DNA from: Chaunax sp. Z400
Taxonomy: Eukaryota > Chordata > Actinopteri > Lophiiformes > Chaunacidae
Reading direction: 5' to 3'
DNA length: 64,000 nucleotides
Assembly: GCA_037577475.1 (NCBI GenBank)
Contig: CM075186.1
Location: 6,261,501-6,325,500 of the forward strand
Of this stretch, positions 44,126 to 56,444 are shown one piece after another. The notes below the pieces were generated by a model. The model was not told the origin of the DNA. It searched no databases and was given only the letters and a program-made list of their open reading frames with translations. Each line of letters begins with the position of its first letter. The first letter of the stretch is position 1. The position numbers and the translations under genes are program-made.

Positions 44126-47037
44126 GAGGTTGTGAGAGACTCGCTGCAGCTTTAAGAAATGTGACAACTGACTGAAACACATCATGTTTGGTTTACAAAA
44201 AGATCATTTTTGTTAACTCGAATTATGGGGTATTTTTAATATCAAGATGCTTGGAGGAGGTTTAATTTTTGTTCATGCATAATAACTTGTGGAACCACGT
44301 ACAGTTACTGAAGTGTTGACAATGACTAGGAAAACATCGATATGATTCATAACACTGTCTCATCCCACATCTATCATCCAGCCAGTAAAATGCAAAAGCA
44401 AAATGCACCAATACGCCCATGGATCATTTGTGAACGGTTTGCCATCTACATAATTCAGGCTTCAGTTACAGGTTCAGGCACAACACTCTGCAGAGAGTTC
44501 GGAGGATGAGCATAACTAACGTGAAAGCTGTCAGGCAAGATCATTTAATTTGAAGTGCATTATATTTGTCCAATAACAGTTAAGCCATTTAAGTCTCAAT
44601 ATAATTCATTCAAGGACAAGGAGTTGACAGCAGGAAAGGACTCAAGCATATCTAGTAAACTTGGACTGAAGAATAAACAAGTAGATAAATAAAACCTAGA
44701 GATTCACAAATTTATATCTACAAGTCTATCACATAAATATAAAAATATTCATTTTTTGTCATGGGGTACACACTCAGCTCTGTTTGTCTTTTGTGCTAAA
44801 CGAATAAATCTTCCTGAACTGCCAGGTTTGGCTGCCTCACTCGTGGCATGTCATGTTTTATTGAAGCAGCCAAAGACATCCGAAAAACACAAACTTGCCA
44901 TCAGAGGCGAGATCCCAGCGATCTGACCTGCCATTTGAGGAGACAGCAAAACGTCTGCAGTATGTGAGACGTCAGGTAGAGTCTCAGTTCCGTTTGCACC
45001 AACATCTCACATCAAGGTGATGTCTGACTCCTCTCTGAACCCTCTTTGAACCTCACTGACAGCTTGTGTGATATAAAGCGCTCCCCAGCCCCCTACAGTC
45101 CAGACCTTTTGTCATGCTTCACAAAGCTGCCGGCTCACGAAGGAGACCATATTCCTCTCTGGTATGTGACAGAAGGATGGCGGGGTCTGCTGGGTAGATG
45201 CCTCAGGTAAGGTTGGCTGCTGCCGGTTCAGTATCAAGCAGCCAGGAATCACGCTGCTTTGGTTCCTGCAACTGAGAGGTTTAATGGTCCAATAATGATT
45301 ACAGCCAACGGCAACAAATGTTTCCTGTACAATAACTGCTTTTAGTTAGTTTGGTGTGACCGTAACAATGAGTTCCAACTCACCGCCATGTCACCATCAT
45401 GTTACCCAACATATAAATCAGCTTTGAAGAAGACAGTACAAACACATTCTTTACAATAGACAGCCCTTTGTGGGCATGTGTGAACAATCTGACATCAGTC
45501 CAGAGGAGGCTGAAGCCTGAACCGTATTCCTTCCATTACATTGTACCATAATAATTTCTTGCTGATTAATAATCTGACTTGATGAGTTTTTAAAGAGTAA
45601 ATTGACAGTGAACCATATATAAACCAATACCATACTTTTTATGGTATATTCTGATTGGATTCTGGCTAAGTCCCAATCAGTGGAGTCACAGCAGAAATTT
45701 TCCATCAGCTGTTAAAGTGCCACGATTTTAAAGCCCTTGAGAGAACAGTATCGCAGCTGGTTTCTGATGTATTTGATTAATTGTGGGTTTATAATTTTAG
45801 AAACTGTATTAATATTATATTTTATAAATATATATATTAATATTATAATTTATAAAATTTAATAATATTTTTTTGCATTCTGACACAATTTTACTTATTT
45901 CTTGACTAGTGCTTAATTCACACGTCTTTTTTTTCCCTTTTGTCTTTATTCCCTTTGGAGTCATCATTTTCTGGATTGGATCAAAATCTTCAACTCATTT
46001 GGACTCAACTATGATATGATGGTCGTCTTTACTGCAGTACCGCAAAGAATGCACACATTTCACTAGTTGCTCTCCATCTCGCTCCATCAGACAGCAGTGG
46101 GCTCAGTCTGCGTGGAGACAACTGTAGGCTTAGCTCAAGCAGAAGGGGGACACTCAATCAAGCACTGCAGCTTCTCTCCACTCCCCCTGTGCTGCCATTC
46201 CTCTCCTGCTAATGATTAACATCATAAATCACACTACATTGTTTTCTCCCACTGCCGGGAGTGAGGAAAGCAGCCCCTTCATGACCCTGCACTCAGTGGT
46301 AGTGGAGGGTCGGTGAAAATCATGACTTTAATTTGGATCATGTCAGTATTTATTTGACAGTATTTTTGGATTGTGATCAAATTTATCCATGTCTAGTCCT
46401 GAAATAATAGTGACTATGAGATTGACTACTGACCACCTGCATACCTAAACACATAACCTGACGTCACATCTACAGGAGGGGTTGGCTTTCCCTACTTTAT
46501 TATCAGCTGGAAATATTTCTGCCCTAGACGAGAAGATGTGACATTTTTGTGTCCTGAAATCGTTCACATCCCTTGTTCCATGCTCAAGATACCTTACATC
46601 TCCAAATTGTTTTTTGAAACCCTTCAGCTGTAGCCAATTAATGTTTAAATCTCATTTTCGGAAATTACCCCAATTTCCATTCTTTCACTTTTAATTTAAA
46701 CCAATGCTATTTTCAGTAAAAATAAGAGTTTAGTTTGTGTAATTTCATACCTTTAATCATTTACAAATGCACAGAGTGAGTGTCTGTATGATATGGTGAC
46801 AAATGTTGATGCTTTTCATAAAATCATTTAATTTCAAATGGTTTGAAATAAGTAAAACTGTGCAGCTTCTACAATAACTGTAGGATATCAAATGAAAAAA
46901 TTTCACTTGTCAAAAAAAAAAAAGTTAATTTGGGTAACGCTTTAATGGCGGGGCAATTTCTGTGGCCATTGTCCATGATGAACTTGGTTTCTGATTGGTT
47001 TTTGTAAAAGGCAGAAACGGCGATATCAGGGTTTTTT
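44126..47037. other. Non-coding stretch, AT-rich duplication
   Basis: No gene is seen. The segment 45808-45858 contains two copies of an AT-rich word (see next entry). 45260-45350 has a TAAT-rich, balanced composition. Nothing else stands out. Confidence 0.45.
45808..45858. repeat. AT-rich direct duplication
   Basis: attaatattatattttataaa is followed within about 28 bp by attaatattataatttataaa, differing by one base. The copies are separated by a TA run. They form a nearly self-complementary AT-rich segment, which may be a local slippage product. Confidence 0.55.
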
Positions 47038-47153
47038 TTCTAACCCTCAGGATGAAGCTGGTCTCTGTCGCTCTTTCTCTCTTGTGGCTTCTAGTAAATG
47101 TGGCTTCGTCCTCTCTGGCGAGTGCAACAAAAGGAAATGTTAAAGCCCCATGA
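47038..47153 (+). other. Candidate 33-codon ORF with signal-peptide-like start
   Basis: An ATG at 47052 opens a frame of 33 codons that stops with TGA at 47151-47153. The start MKLVSVALSLLWLLVN is a textbook signal peptide: one Lys, a run of Leu/Val/Ala, then small residues (SSSLASA) that fit a signal-peptidase site. Directly upstream is tttttttctaaccctcag, a good polypyrimidine tract plus splice-acceptor AG ending at 47050, one base before the ATG, so this could be the first coding exon of a secreted-peptide gene. Possible donors inside are weak (CTA|GTAAAT, AAT|GTTAAA), and no downstream exon was recognised. The first eight residues resemble the start of some peptide-hormone precursors such as adrenomedullin, but that is too little for an assignment. 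Chance is a real alternative. Confidence 0.25.
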
Positions 47154-48455
47154 GTCCCATTCACCTGATCAATTACATCATGATCACTGATGCATCTCGA
47201 TTTCATCTCCTTATTGAAGATGTCTGGTGACGGAGAAGGCCTTGATACTGTGGGTTCATATGTGGACCTCTGTGCTGTAATGCATCCTTTGTTGCATCCT
47301 TCTCATTTAGTCAGAAGTCAGATGACCTGTGCTTAAAGGTTCAGACCAACCAACACACATTTACATTTAAAATCGCAGCACATTCACATCGATGTGCTTC
47401 CCAATGTAACCACAGTTTTATCCCGAAGGCATTAAGAGTTGAAGTGGACTCTTCAACCACAGCAGTAAAACCATAACTAATTTGTTTTTATGAAATTTGA
47501 CAGACCATTTAAAAGCTTATATACAAAGTAATGATCCTGAAACATCTATTGGACAGCATATCAGATGCTGAATTGACCATTTAAAAGGAATTACATAAGG
47601 AAATTCCCATCTCTGGATATTCGTGCAAATTTTGCCACTTAGCCTATGTATTTTTGCAGCCTCCGCACATTTGCGTCAAACAGCCAGTTTATCAGTTGTA
47701 CCAAGATTAGCTGTCGCTAACTAGAAAGATACACCTCAACCATGTGCGTGTTTTTAACAGCCCACTCTGGTTTATTTCATGATTTTCCTTCAGGCCCCTG
47801 TACTTTTCATGATCTCATTGATAAGAACAAACTCTCTGGTCATGTTTAAAAACTTCAAACTCTTACAGTCACATTTTGTCTGCAATTATACTTGAGTCCA
47901 CTTGAGTTAGCATTTTTTATCTCACCAAGTAACCTCTGAAATAGTCTCGACACTCTGAAAACACCTTCTAAAATAAATGGAAAGCTCCACAACACCTGAC
48001 CTCAACACCACAATTAACATTTCCAGCAGAACACCTCATTTACATCAGCTCCATGAACTTTTGTTAAGCCTGAGGGAAACAACTGCCTAGAATATCTCTG
48101 GGATTTTTTTTTTTTTTCAGGTGTGGTATCACAAGCTGCAGCACAACCACAATCCAGCACTTTGGGAAAATGTGTTGGTAATGGATGGCTCAGGGTCAAA
48201 CTGTAGGAAATATTAAAGTGTAACACCAACCCGGACCTCGGCTGTGATGACTCTCTGAGGTCTCACTTTTAATTATTGATGTAAACATCCACTTTGACAC
48301 TTTCTCTGCCACTGATGACAACCCAACCATTTGCCCGACACATGAAAGAGTAATGACGCACTGCTAGCCTTGCTATCGGCAGGGTTCAGAGGATTAGTCA
48401 CAAATGTGTTGGGTAAGCATTTATGCACATGGTTTTCTTTTAACCTCCAAACTCC

Positions 48456-48477
48456 CTCTCTCTCTCTCTCTCTCTCT
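48456..48477. repeat. (CT)n microsatellite
   Basis: About eleven uninterrupted CT units; a simple sequence repeat. Confidence 0.9.
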
Positions 48478-51400
48478 GATAAGGCACCTTTTACATAAGG
48501 TAGGAAACGTAAAACACAGTGGCTGATGGATCCAAGTGGCCCAAACACCTGATCCTCGAGGGGAAAAGCTGTGGGCACATTAATGTCTGCACCTTTCTTA
48601 AGAGTAGGACTGGAGACCTAACAACGATGGGCCTCTGAGACGCATTTGATGCCACCAAACAACATTCTTAAGATATTTACAAAAGGAAAATATAAAATTT
48701 TGAATAAGGCAAACAACCCTTTTTAGATCATGTAGAGTACAATAGCCTGTATTTCAGCGAGTTAACAAAGCCCTAGATAAAGCAGGAGCTAATTAGCCCA
48801 GGTTCTGTTACATAACTATTCTGAGGTAGATCCTCTCTGCCTGCGATGCTGCTGGTCACATAGATGAGCAGAAACCCAGGATGCCGCCAATCACATTGGC
48901 CCTGATTTGACCTGATTCAATCGCTTGCAATCTATAAAAAAAAATGATCAGGGCTGCCTTATGCAATGCCCAGATAAAAAGTCGTCAGATTTTGCTTCCG
49001 TTTTCAAACACATCCAACTCCGACTAATTAATTTGAAGTCCGAGAAATAATATAATAAAACTGGACAGGATTGAAACATGATTGAAGAATGAGTCTATCC
49101 GTTGTCTCAAACATGTCTTGTAACTATACTGATTACAGATATGTCATATAGGAGGGAAGGTTATAATGTGAATGATTCACATTTTTATGACTTTTGACTT
49201 TTGTTAATGTGAATCGTATTTATGTGACATGAAAACTGCAGAGTGGGGAATTGGAAATTCTAATGTGACTTGAAGGTGGCATGGGACTTTACATCCATGG
49301 AGCTCGACAGAAGCGTGCAGTGTTTCCATCCTCCACAGAAGCTTTGTGGTAAGTTCCCATTCCCCACATGGGTTTGTGTTAACATGGCAAAGAGGGTTTA
49401 TATGCTGCTATCACTGCAGGTGACACCATAGAAATCTACCATCAGTTGATTTATGCTTTGTTCGACTATAACTAATCAAAACTCAACCTCAGTCTAGTTT
49501 TTAAGACAAATGACACACTTTTATGGGATGTCTGGTCACCCTATGCAGGTTGTACTAGTACTGCTAGTAGTACTGCTGCTGCTCTAAACTGTCTTTTATG
49601 TTGTAATAGTATATATTGCCTGTTTTTAAGTATTTTATATTTGGAAAAACATTGTTGAAAATTCAATACAAATGAAAAGAATTTTTACTTCCTAAGCTTT
49701 TTTGGTTCAATGTGCTTGAACAAGGCCCAATTTGCAAAATATATTCAATATGTGTGTCTTTGCTTGGAGCAAAGGACTGAGTGGTGAAATGTATATTCAT
49801 CTTCCTGAATAAGGAAATGTGCTTCTATGTTGGACATATACTTGAAACCTTTGTTTAAAATATGGCCCCTTTATGGTCCCTGATTTGGAAAAATCCTTGA
49901 TCCGTCACTGCAGCACAGGTAACTTTGGTCTGACTCAACAACTCCATAAGTTTGTATAAGACTAAGTTTCATTTCATCTTTTCGTTTCATTTCTTTTTCA
50001 TCCTGAAAAGCAGCTCGCAATTTGAAGGGTTGAGCCTCAACCAGCTGAAAACTAAACCTGAGGTCAAGTGTTCCTTTCTCAAAAATATATTTTTAAACTG
50101 TATACAAAGGGTCGAGTGAATTGGCCTGGCCAATTATCAGATCATTTTAATATAGATTATGTACTACTTTGACTCTGATGCTACATGCAAACTGCAAAGT
50201 AACAAGTAACAAAAGTTATTAAATAATTGTTGTGTATTAAAAAAAAAACTAAAAAAATACAAACATATTCCACACAGCATGCATTTGGGAAATTTGCCTG
50301 AAGGCAACACAAAGGAGGAGGGAATATGAATGTGACACAGAACAGGGCTAATTAACAACAGAAGGACTCCAACCAGCAAAATGAAAGGAATATTCTGTGT
50401 TTGGTTTGGATTAACATTCTAGGCCTATTTATTTTGTTTGCAACCTTTTGAAAGTTTTCTATTTACCATTTTTAATTTTAGAATTCATTTTATTTATTTT
50501 TTTACTAAAATTTGCACAAAGGTTCAAAATAAACGGAGATAAATAATCAAATGAGGTAGCACCAAAATAAAAAATAAAATATACTGAAAAGTGTGAAAAA
50601 GTTGAATGTTTTTCATATCAAAACATGCCTTTGTGGTCTGCATGCCTGCACTGTTGCATTCAGTCACCATTATAACAACAGTAAATTATTCTGTATACTT
50701 TTTGAAACACACATCTAATTTTGTCACCTATTAATTACAACGTGTCTGCTGAGCCTTGAAGATAAGATTTGAAGTCAAATTAGATTGGTCTGCTGTCAGA
50801 ACTCGGCGTTCCAGAGTCTGACGGGACACAATTTTCCCTTGATGGGTGTCGTGGCCGTGCATTTGAATGTGCCTGAATGGACTATTAATCATTCTGCAGT
50901 GCTTCAGAAAAGTACAATTTCTGAACATGAAGGTAATGTAAGATAAAGTTGAGCTCTAACAATGAATGTGTCAGTTTACCATCCTCTGTGGGACACGTGT
51001 GTGAAATATGTTCCACAGGCAGCAGTGTGCAAGTGGTGAAGTCAACTTTATAACTTTATTCACTGATTTTGGTAAACCTGGATCACATTTCATGCAGAAA
51101 ATCTTTTCTATTTTTCCCTCTGATGTCTTCAGGACTTGGTGATTTACGGAGTTTCCTGAAGAAGAGCTTCTAGAGTAACTTTTTTCTATTTCGGCCACTA
51201 TATTGAGAAGGTGCAGACGTTCTTGTCTTAAACATCTGATGAGAGGATCACGAGAGGTGTGACTTCGCCACGGCAGTTTCGCGCAGCGTCCATCTACCCT
51301 GAGGAGGTGCTTTCCCATAAGGGGAAACGACCTGCAGAAAAGTACATGATACCAAGCAGAGTCAAGTCAAGTCCTGTCGGTACAACACTGTGGAAATGCA

Positions 51401-51517
51401 GCTTAACTGAGATGAACTGAAGCCAGTTTGACAACCGAGAACCCAGTACAGAGGTGGTATTCAGAATTTCCTGATGGACAGTGGCGGCGTAATACACATT
51501 CAGCACTACCGCTGTCA

Positions 51518-51537
51518 ACTACTACTACTACTACTAC
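51518..51537. repeat. (ACT)n microsatellite
   Basis: About six ACT units; a simple sequence repeat. Confidence 0.8.
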
Positions 51538-54514
51538 CATTTTTAGAGAAAACTAATTATGCAGAGGCGAATAGCACTCCGCCTTCTGTTCCATGTGGCT
51601 AGGTTTGGATGAGGTCTGTTTGAAAAACATTTGTGTCTTTCTGCTCTGTATTTTTGTCTTTCTGTCCTGCACACAGAGATAAAATGCACATCAATCCTCA
51701 TACCTTACAGGGGGTTTGATGGCCAACAATCGTATTTCTAAAACTGACTGTTCCTTGAATTCCAATAACCCTCTTCACAACACCAAATTATATAATACCA
51801 TCACCTTACCTTGAATAATGTATTTGACCCAGTTTTCTATGGGTTTAAATTGGGTTTTAATGAACACACTCACAGATTCAGTGCCCCCTTATGACATATC
51901 AGGAAATGAAATTCAAACTTATTGACTCACAAAGCAGCAGCATGGGAGCAGCCAACTTTCTACACTGGACAATCATTGGCTCGGAGGGAGGTCCTATCTC
52001 CATCCCAAAAGGATCACACTTTTTGTCTATGACAGTATACTTTCTGAATGTGTCAGAGGATGTGTCATAAATAGCAGAGATACCTCCCTTCAACAACAAA
52101 CTGGCCGTCCTCCATGCTAGACTGTGTCTTAGGATAGGAAAGGGAAGCCCCTGGGTTTTCTTCTGGCACATTTGCACTAGGCCAAGGATGTAGTCTGCTG
52201 AGGCTACAGGTACTGTACCAGCAAACAGAAGTGAAAACAGAGCTATACCACAAAACCAATGGTTTTATCTGCTGGGATTTAATTATTATTGCCTTAAACC
52301 ATGAGGTGACTGAAAAAATGACTGTAGATACAGGTGGCAGGGAGTTTCTAAACTTGTTTTCTGGATAATTTGATAGATTCTTCTACTTTAGCAGGTCACT
52401 GTAATTTACAAGCTTGATAATACAAGAGGCACTACTCGGAAAACCTGAAAACAAATCCGTTTAATTCATCTTTGGTTTAGAAAAGAGGCCTACAATTGAA
52501 ATTGGATTGTTATTATACACTTTAAAGAAGTCCTGCATTTCGTTTGGTATCACAAGAGCATGCCAGAGTCCCTTCTTCCTTTTAAAGACGTGAAAAGAAC
52601 AAACCACGTGGTTAATTTGCAATGTAAATTAGTTTGTCACTCCTCTGATCCAAATAAGGAAAAATGTGACCCTGATTATTTATCATGTAAATCGGCTGTT
52701 GGCTTGATGACGTTGTAGGTCCATCTATTTGCCTGCTAGACTTCTACGAAGAGCACATCTCATTCATCACGTCTTGCATCGGAAGAAGGGAAAGCGTGCA
52801 CCTTAACCAGTGAGTTGCATGTAGTAACGTGTCCATTCATTGTTCATTTAACCACCACTCATTATCATCCTCACAGTACAACTAATTGTCCTTTAGGTAG
52901 AAACTGATGTAGGTTTCTAAATTTGTATATAATAGGATTTTTTGGAGACCAGCTCCTCTTCATTACTTTGAATGCAGCTAAAAGCTTTTAAGTGGGTGTT
53001 TGTTTTAAGAACTGCAGTCTTTGTCACATCCTACTTTGAGTAAAACACCATTTCTTTGCTGCACCCATTTATGGTTGGGTGTAAGAAGTCAGAATTAGTT
53101 TTCAATTTGCAGCTCCCAGCATGTTGTAGATAGTATGAGAAGTGAGAAGCCCATTATCCATCATATAATTAACGTATTATTAGAAATTTATATAAGGTTT
53201 TTAGTTCCTATACTTGTATTGTCATACCCATATTTTAATTGGCTGTGCAGGAGCAGAGTGTTTGTTTGCAGTGTTTAATCCTTTGACAGGACTTATTTTG
53301 TTATTCTATTTCTCTATAGGCCCAAATGCACAATAAATCACTAAAAGGTTTGACTCAGTTCTAAAGACCTTTATTATTTATCCTGGAGTATTTTTGATGC
53401 AAAACAGAGCTGCCAGTACTCCCAAAGGAAATTAAACGGCTTCTGCTCCCAGTGCCGCTCTCACAGAGATCACGTCGTATGGAATCAACATTTTACAGTA
53501 AAAGTTCTAATAATATATGATTGTATGCCTGAATGGGTTATTGAGGATGGTGCTTTAAATAACTTCCAACATCCAAGCTGCTTAATCAATAGAACAGGCA
53601 TCCCCACTTGCACCTCACAGACTTACTAGTTAAGCTTAAGGGCACATGTTGGCACCTGGGGTATTCCATTGCACATTTGACATGCCCTCCCATCTGAGGC
53701 TGATGGTGTCACACTTTAGCTTGAGGGTAAAGCCGGCCAGGGGAGCAAAGGAGTCAGCCTCTGTGCCTTGCCCTCCCTGAGGAATGAAGCACATGTGAGC
53801 ATGAACTGACTGGGTATGTCACAACCCTTTCTCACACATACACAGGCCTCCCCCTTATCTCCCTCGTGTTGTAGTGCACAACCTCTGCATCAGCTCTTCT
53901 GTCACCATCTGAAGTACAGCTTCAAGTGCATTGTGTGACTTTTAAAAAGACAGCTAAGGCGAGGCAATAAGCACTGGAGATAAATGATTTCCAATCTGAA
54001 AAGAGCACTTTCCCAGCGCTTCACTCCTACTATTCGCACACAGGTGTGCAGAGTTTACTAATTCCTGCTAAATTTAAGACACAGTCGAGGTGCAAAATAT
54101 GCAATATGAAATGTGAGAATTCTTCACGATTCCGCCTGCAATAAAGATGTTGGCAGTGAAAGCTGTCAGCTGACGTTGAGGCCACTGTACAATCATGAGT
54201 TACGACTCAGAGTGCTGCGTGACCTGTAGACCTACATGGTCTGCTGGATTTAAGGCCAGGTCACATGGCAAAGGTTTAGCAGGGGGAGAGGTGGCTGAGT
54301 GTACTCACAGCTGGTGCCTCGGTGGGAGGCGGACAAGGCCAGTTAGATCCAAACAGAATGCCGATAGACGTTTTATTCACTCTACTGATGGCAATATTAA
54401 TACGTTCTTTCTCTTTTTTTGTACTCACAAAGCAAGAGGAAGAAATGATTATGAGGACGGAGATCATATTTAGGTCCCATGTGTTTAGCTGCCAACTACA
54501 GGAGAGAATTTAAT

Positions 54515-54620
54515 TAGGTTAGGTTACACGACGGTACTTTGGGTCATATTAGGTTACGTTACTTTCGTTTGTACTATGTTAAGTTGGGTCATACATTACA
54601 TTACTTTCACGTTACATTAC
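54515..54620. repeat. Degenerate minisatellite, about 45-bp period
   Basis: Two diverged units can be aligned: ttgggtcatattaggttac followed by gttactttcgtttg, and ttgggtcatacattacatta followed by ctttcacg, offset by about 45 bp. Both are flanked by further 'ggttac' and 'ttacattac' words (for example taggttaggttaca at the left). The repeat is old and short. Confidence 0.6.
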
Positions 54621-55837
54621 ACAAATGTCAAGGTTCTGCTACATTAGATTGTTGATAAGATTATGCAAGATTTACAGGATGATTTCTTTACACAGAAACA
54701 AGCTTATATGAGTTTTTTTGTTGTTGTCCAGTCTGGTAATAAATACACATATTAAACCAGTTTTAAAAGATGGCGGTGCATTGTAAAATAAATACATATA
54801 CTACCAATACTCATAGCATATTGACTCTCTCTCCAAACAGCCACATCACCATGTTTGACATGGAAGACAAACCCATTCTGTTCTACTTTTAGCTTTCCAA
54901 AGAAAAAGACAAGCAGTCAAAAAAAACATGTCTAATTCATTAGAGCCCTACAGTTAAGTCTACACTGCAGTACAGTTACTGCTGACATTGTTCAGTGAAT
55001 TTGAATCCATGGGGTACTCATAATACTGTAGAATCCATTGGTTGGAATGATTTATAGGGGTATTGGTTTGTGTACTAATTTACTTTGACATTCATCTCCA
55101 TTTTCTCAGAGCCTCATTGAGTATTTACAATGCAACATCATCTGACAGTATGTATATTTATGAGTAGAAGAGTGTTTGATGAATGATGACAGGACATGCA
55201 ACAATACTGCAGTCACTGCTGCTTGTACCCTCTCTGTGCCAGTTACACTTCACCTAATATGACTGAGCACTTTGGTGTAATTTGAAGCTAAATACATGAA
55301 TGGCATGATTTATGTGATGTGACTAAGAGCAAAGTCACCTGAGGGTTATATCTGCTAGTTAAGTAAGATTAGAGTCACACTGAGCTTCAACACACAGCTA
55401 CAGATCCTGAGTAATTCAGATGATTTGAGATAAATCTGACCATGTTGCCCTGTTTATAGAGTGAATTCTGAAACATATTAAGGTATTGGAAACAGGTTGT
55501 TTGCAAGACGAAGGAAATTAGCAATAGATGTACAAGTAAAACTATTTTCAGTGCAGAGCCAATCAAACAATTATGTAATACGAAAACCTCTCTCAAACAT
55601 GATATGATGTTTCTATTGCTCCTCAATGCTTATTATGACTACTGTGGAGCACAGGTGTGAACATTTTGGTTCTAATATATTGTATAAAGTGGACTTAAAG
55701 GTAAATAATCAATGAAAGAAGTCCTGAAAACTTTGCATTTTTCAACACTGGTGCTGGGTGCCAGCTTGCAAATGTGATGAGTCTGGTGCAACAAAAAATA
55801 TTATTTATTCAGCAGCTGTTTCAATGTGCAGGTAATT
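54621..55837. other. Non-coding stretch, nothing recognised
   Basis: No exon or repeat is recognised in this segment. It borders the 3' end of the Harbinger-type pseudogene, so part of it may be the transposon's flank or UTR. Confidence 0.4.
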
Positions 55838-56444
55838 TCAGCCACCACATTCATTCTTCTCTTTGGAAACATCGCTGATTGTGTCCCTTTGCACCTGTAG
55901 AACAGCCTCTGTGAGGACATGGCCGCTGCTCGGAGGTTGGGCTGCACAAGGTGGTCGCACAAAGTTCCTCAGCTGCAGAATCACTGACCTCACTGGAACA
56001 CGCAGAAACAGTTTAGTGAATAAAGTTCCCAGTTTTTGGACATAAATTTGTAAACACAACTTGAATGCATTTGGTTTACAGTCTTTTGAAACAAAAGAAT
56101 ATAAAGTACCTACCTGAGTCATCCCATCTATTTTGCACTTCATCTGTGTCCCCATCTGCCTCCATCACTAATCTACTGAAAAGGAGTGAGCTCCAGTGCC
56201 GCCTTTACCCCACAGACACTCTTTATTTTGCATCCACTTTCAGGTCAGACCACTTCTGTTTTTGTCCAGCCACAGTCCAACCTTCTGAGGCAGCAGCATT
56301 CACTGCATCCGCCACTTGCTGCCACTCCAAGACCACTTCGGCATTTGTAATGCCTACAGTATGTCCTTCAAACAGTATTTTTTTTTTTCTTGTTTCCACC
56401 TCTCCAACAAGAACTTCAATTTCACATTGCGTGAAGCTTCTTTT
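55838..56444 (-). pseudogene. Harbinger-type Myb/SANT-like protein pseudogene, two exons
   Basis: In PIF/Harbinger DNA transposons this second protein binds DNA and helps the transposase. Exon 1 (56444-56115) encodes a Myb/SANT-like domain: QCEIEVLVGEVETRKKKILF, then GITNAEVVLEWQQVADAVNA, then QKQKWSDLKVDAK, i.e. the E-E-LV-EV, GIT-K-W--VADAVN and KKWSDLK-E blocks of the family. It ends at a good donor (ACTCAG|GTAGGT, GT at 56113-56112). A 121-nt intron runs to a TTCCAG acceptor (AG at 55994-55993). Exon 2 (55992-55838) joins in frame and carries the family's C-terminal helix, LTEAVLQVQRDTISDVSKEK. The copy is broken by an in-frame TGA before the domain (56447-56445), a TAA right after WSDLKVDAK (56225-56223) and another stop shortly after. 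No transposase gene or terminal repeats were recognised nearby. A host gene of the NAIF1 type has a related domain, but the stops argue for a dead transposon copy. Confidence 0.75.

Larger units (their letters stand above)
47154..54514. other. Long repeat-poor non-coding stretch
   Basis: Seven kilobases with no convincing exon or mobile element. Features are limited to a CT run (48456-48477) and a short ACT run (51518-51537). The segment 48940-49050 (aaaaaatgatcagggctgcc, ctaattaatttgaagtccg) reads like conserved non-coding DNA. Minus-strand frames at 50971-51318 and elsewhere have no recognised domain. Confidence 0.5.
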
